In this document: one piece after another, positions 6,743-7,299 of the stretch
Numbering within the stretch: the stretch's first letter is position 1
Layout: the number at the start of each line of letters is the position of its first letter
Source: Candidatus Poseidonia sp.
GTDB taxonomy: Archaea > Thermoplasmatota > Poseidoniia > Poseidoniales > Poseidoniaceae
NCBI GenBank assembly: GCA_023254365.1
Contig: JALRLQ010000073.1
Coordinates: 1-7,299 of the forward strand
DNA: 7,299 nt
Direction: 5' to 3'
Translations under genes and position numbers: made by a program
The notes under the pieces: model-generated
The model's input: only the letters and a program-made list of their open reading frames with translations
What the model was told of the DNA's origin: nothing
Database searches by the model: none

Positions 6743-7297
6743 AGAGGCGAGGGCTTGATCGATATCTTCCCACAAATCATCAACGTCTTCGATGCCGATG
6801 CTCATGCGGACGAAACCAGGAACCACACCAGCGGCAACGCGAACATCTTCGGGAACGGCTCCGTGACTGGAATTGAACGGGCATTCGATGAGCGATTCGA
6901 CGCCTCCGAGGCTGGTGGCTTCGTAGATGATGTTCAGTCCGCGCATGAACTTCAACGCGGCTGCGTCGCCGCCTTTCACCACAAAGGCCACCATGCCCGA
7001 TCCCTTTGGAATCGTTCGTTGGGCCACCTCGTAGTCGGGGTGGCTTTCCAGTTGAGTGTGGTACACGCGCTCAATGGCGGGATGGGATTCAAGCCGTTGG
7101 GCAATGGTGGCGGCGTTCTCGCAGATTCGTGGCATACGCACGTCCAGCGTTCGCATTCCGCGCTCAAGAAGATAGCAAGCGTGGGGGTCAGGACTGCCAC
7201 CAAAGTGTGCTTTCCGTTTGAAAATTTGCGTGATCAGTTCCTTCGAGCCAACCACAGCACCGCCGATGATATCGGAGTGGCCACCGAGGTATTTGGT
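6740..7297 (-). CDS. Cys/Met-metabolism PLP enzyme (cystathionine gamma-synthase/gamma-lyase type), C-terminal part
   Basis: A trans-sulfuration family enzyme using pyridoxal phosphate, acting in cysteine, methionine or homocysteine conversion. The frame is open to the right edge; 185 residues are visible, roughly half of the usual 380-400. The first residues are TKYLGGHSDIIGGAVV, the family's active-site block, so Lys2 of the fragment should be the residue that binds PLP. Further family marks are FGGSPDPHACYLLERGMRTLDVRM, SLGGVESLIE (fragment residues about 129-138) and GFVRMSIGIEDVDDLWEDIDQAL near the end, with the Arg that contacts the substrate carboxylate. The N-terminal half that helps to separate synthase from lyase, beta-lyase or sulfhydrylase is outside the window, so I give no symbol. 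It lies 14 bases upstream of the LysE-type exporter on the same strand. It is neither frameshifted nor broken in the visible part. Confidence 0.9.
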   Translation of the reverse strand, partial: TKYLGGHSDIIGGAVVGSKELITQIFKRKAHFGGSPDPHACYLLERGMRTLDVRMPRICENAATIAQRLESHPAIERVYHTQLESHPDYEVAQRTIPKGSGMVAFVVKGGDAAALKFMRGLNIIYEATSLGGVESLIECPFNSSHGAVPEDVRVAAGVVPGFVRMSIGIEDVDDLWEDIDQALAS

Positions 7298-7299
7298 GG

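Noticed and set aside
1..7299. CRISPR array, insertion sequence, prophage or defence system
   Set aside because: I see no regularly spaced repeats, terminal inverted repeats, transposase, integrase or defence-type protein domains; genes are mostly housekeeping and transport.

Overview
The window looks like chromosomal DNA from an archaeon. Two genes at the left end belong to families confined to archaea and eukaryotes in these forms: a Trm5-type tRNA (guanine37-N1)-methyltransferase and the diphthamide-pathway methyltransferase Dph5. The other recognisable genes (PutP-like sodium symporter, PqqB-like metallo-beta-lactamase fold protein, LysE-type exporter, trans-sulfuration enzyme) are of types common in bacteria. 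Together with GC-rich DNA, very short intergenic gaps and an acidic surface domain, this mix would suit a marine Euryarchaeota genome such as Poseidoniales (Marine Group II). That placement is inference, not proof.

Layout, left to right. (1) 1-448, minus: N-terminal part of trm5, running off the left edge. (2) 486-1346, plus: dph5, divergent from trm5 with only 37 bases between start codons. (3) 1348-3459, plus: a 703-residue sodium:solute symporter, one base after the dph5 stop and with a perfect Shine-Dalgarno inside the end of dph5; it carries an unusual C-terminal outside domain of about 190 residues. (4) 3449-4300, minus: PqqB-like MBL-fold protein, overlapping the symporter 3' end by 11 bases. 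(5) 4386-6128, plus: a 580-residue soluble protein that I cannot assign to a family. (6) 6132-6725, minus: LysE/EamB-type amino-acid exporter. (7) 6740-7297, minus: C-terminal part of a cystathionine gamma-synthase/lyase-type PLP enzyme, running off the right edge and probably co-transcribed with the exporter.

Functional themes. trm5 and dph5 both protect reading-frame accuracy in translation (m1G37 on tRNA, diphthamide on elongation factor 2) and are arranged head to head. The PLP enzyme and exporter form a plausible sulfur-amino-acid operon. The least explained items are the 580-residue protein, the symporter's outside domain, and a PqqB-like enzyme with no PQQ genes in view. I see no rRNA, tRNA, CRISPR, insertion sequence or long repeat. 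No gene-free stretch exceeds 85 bases.
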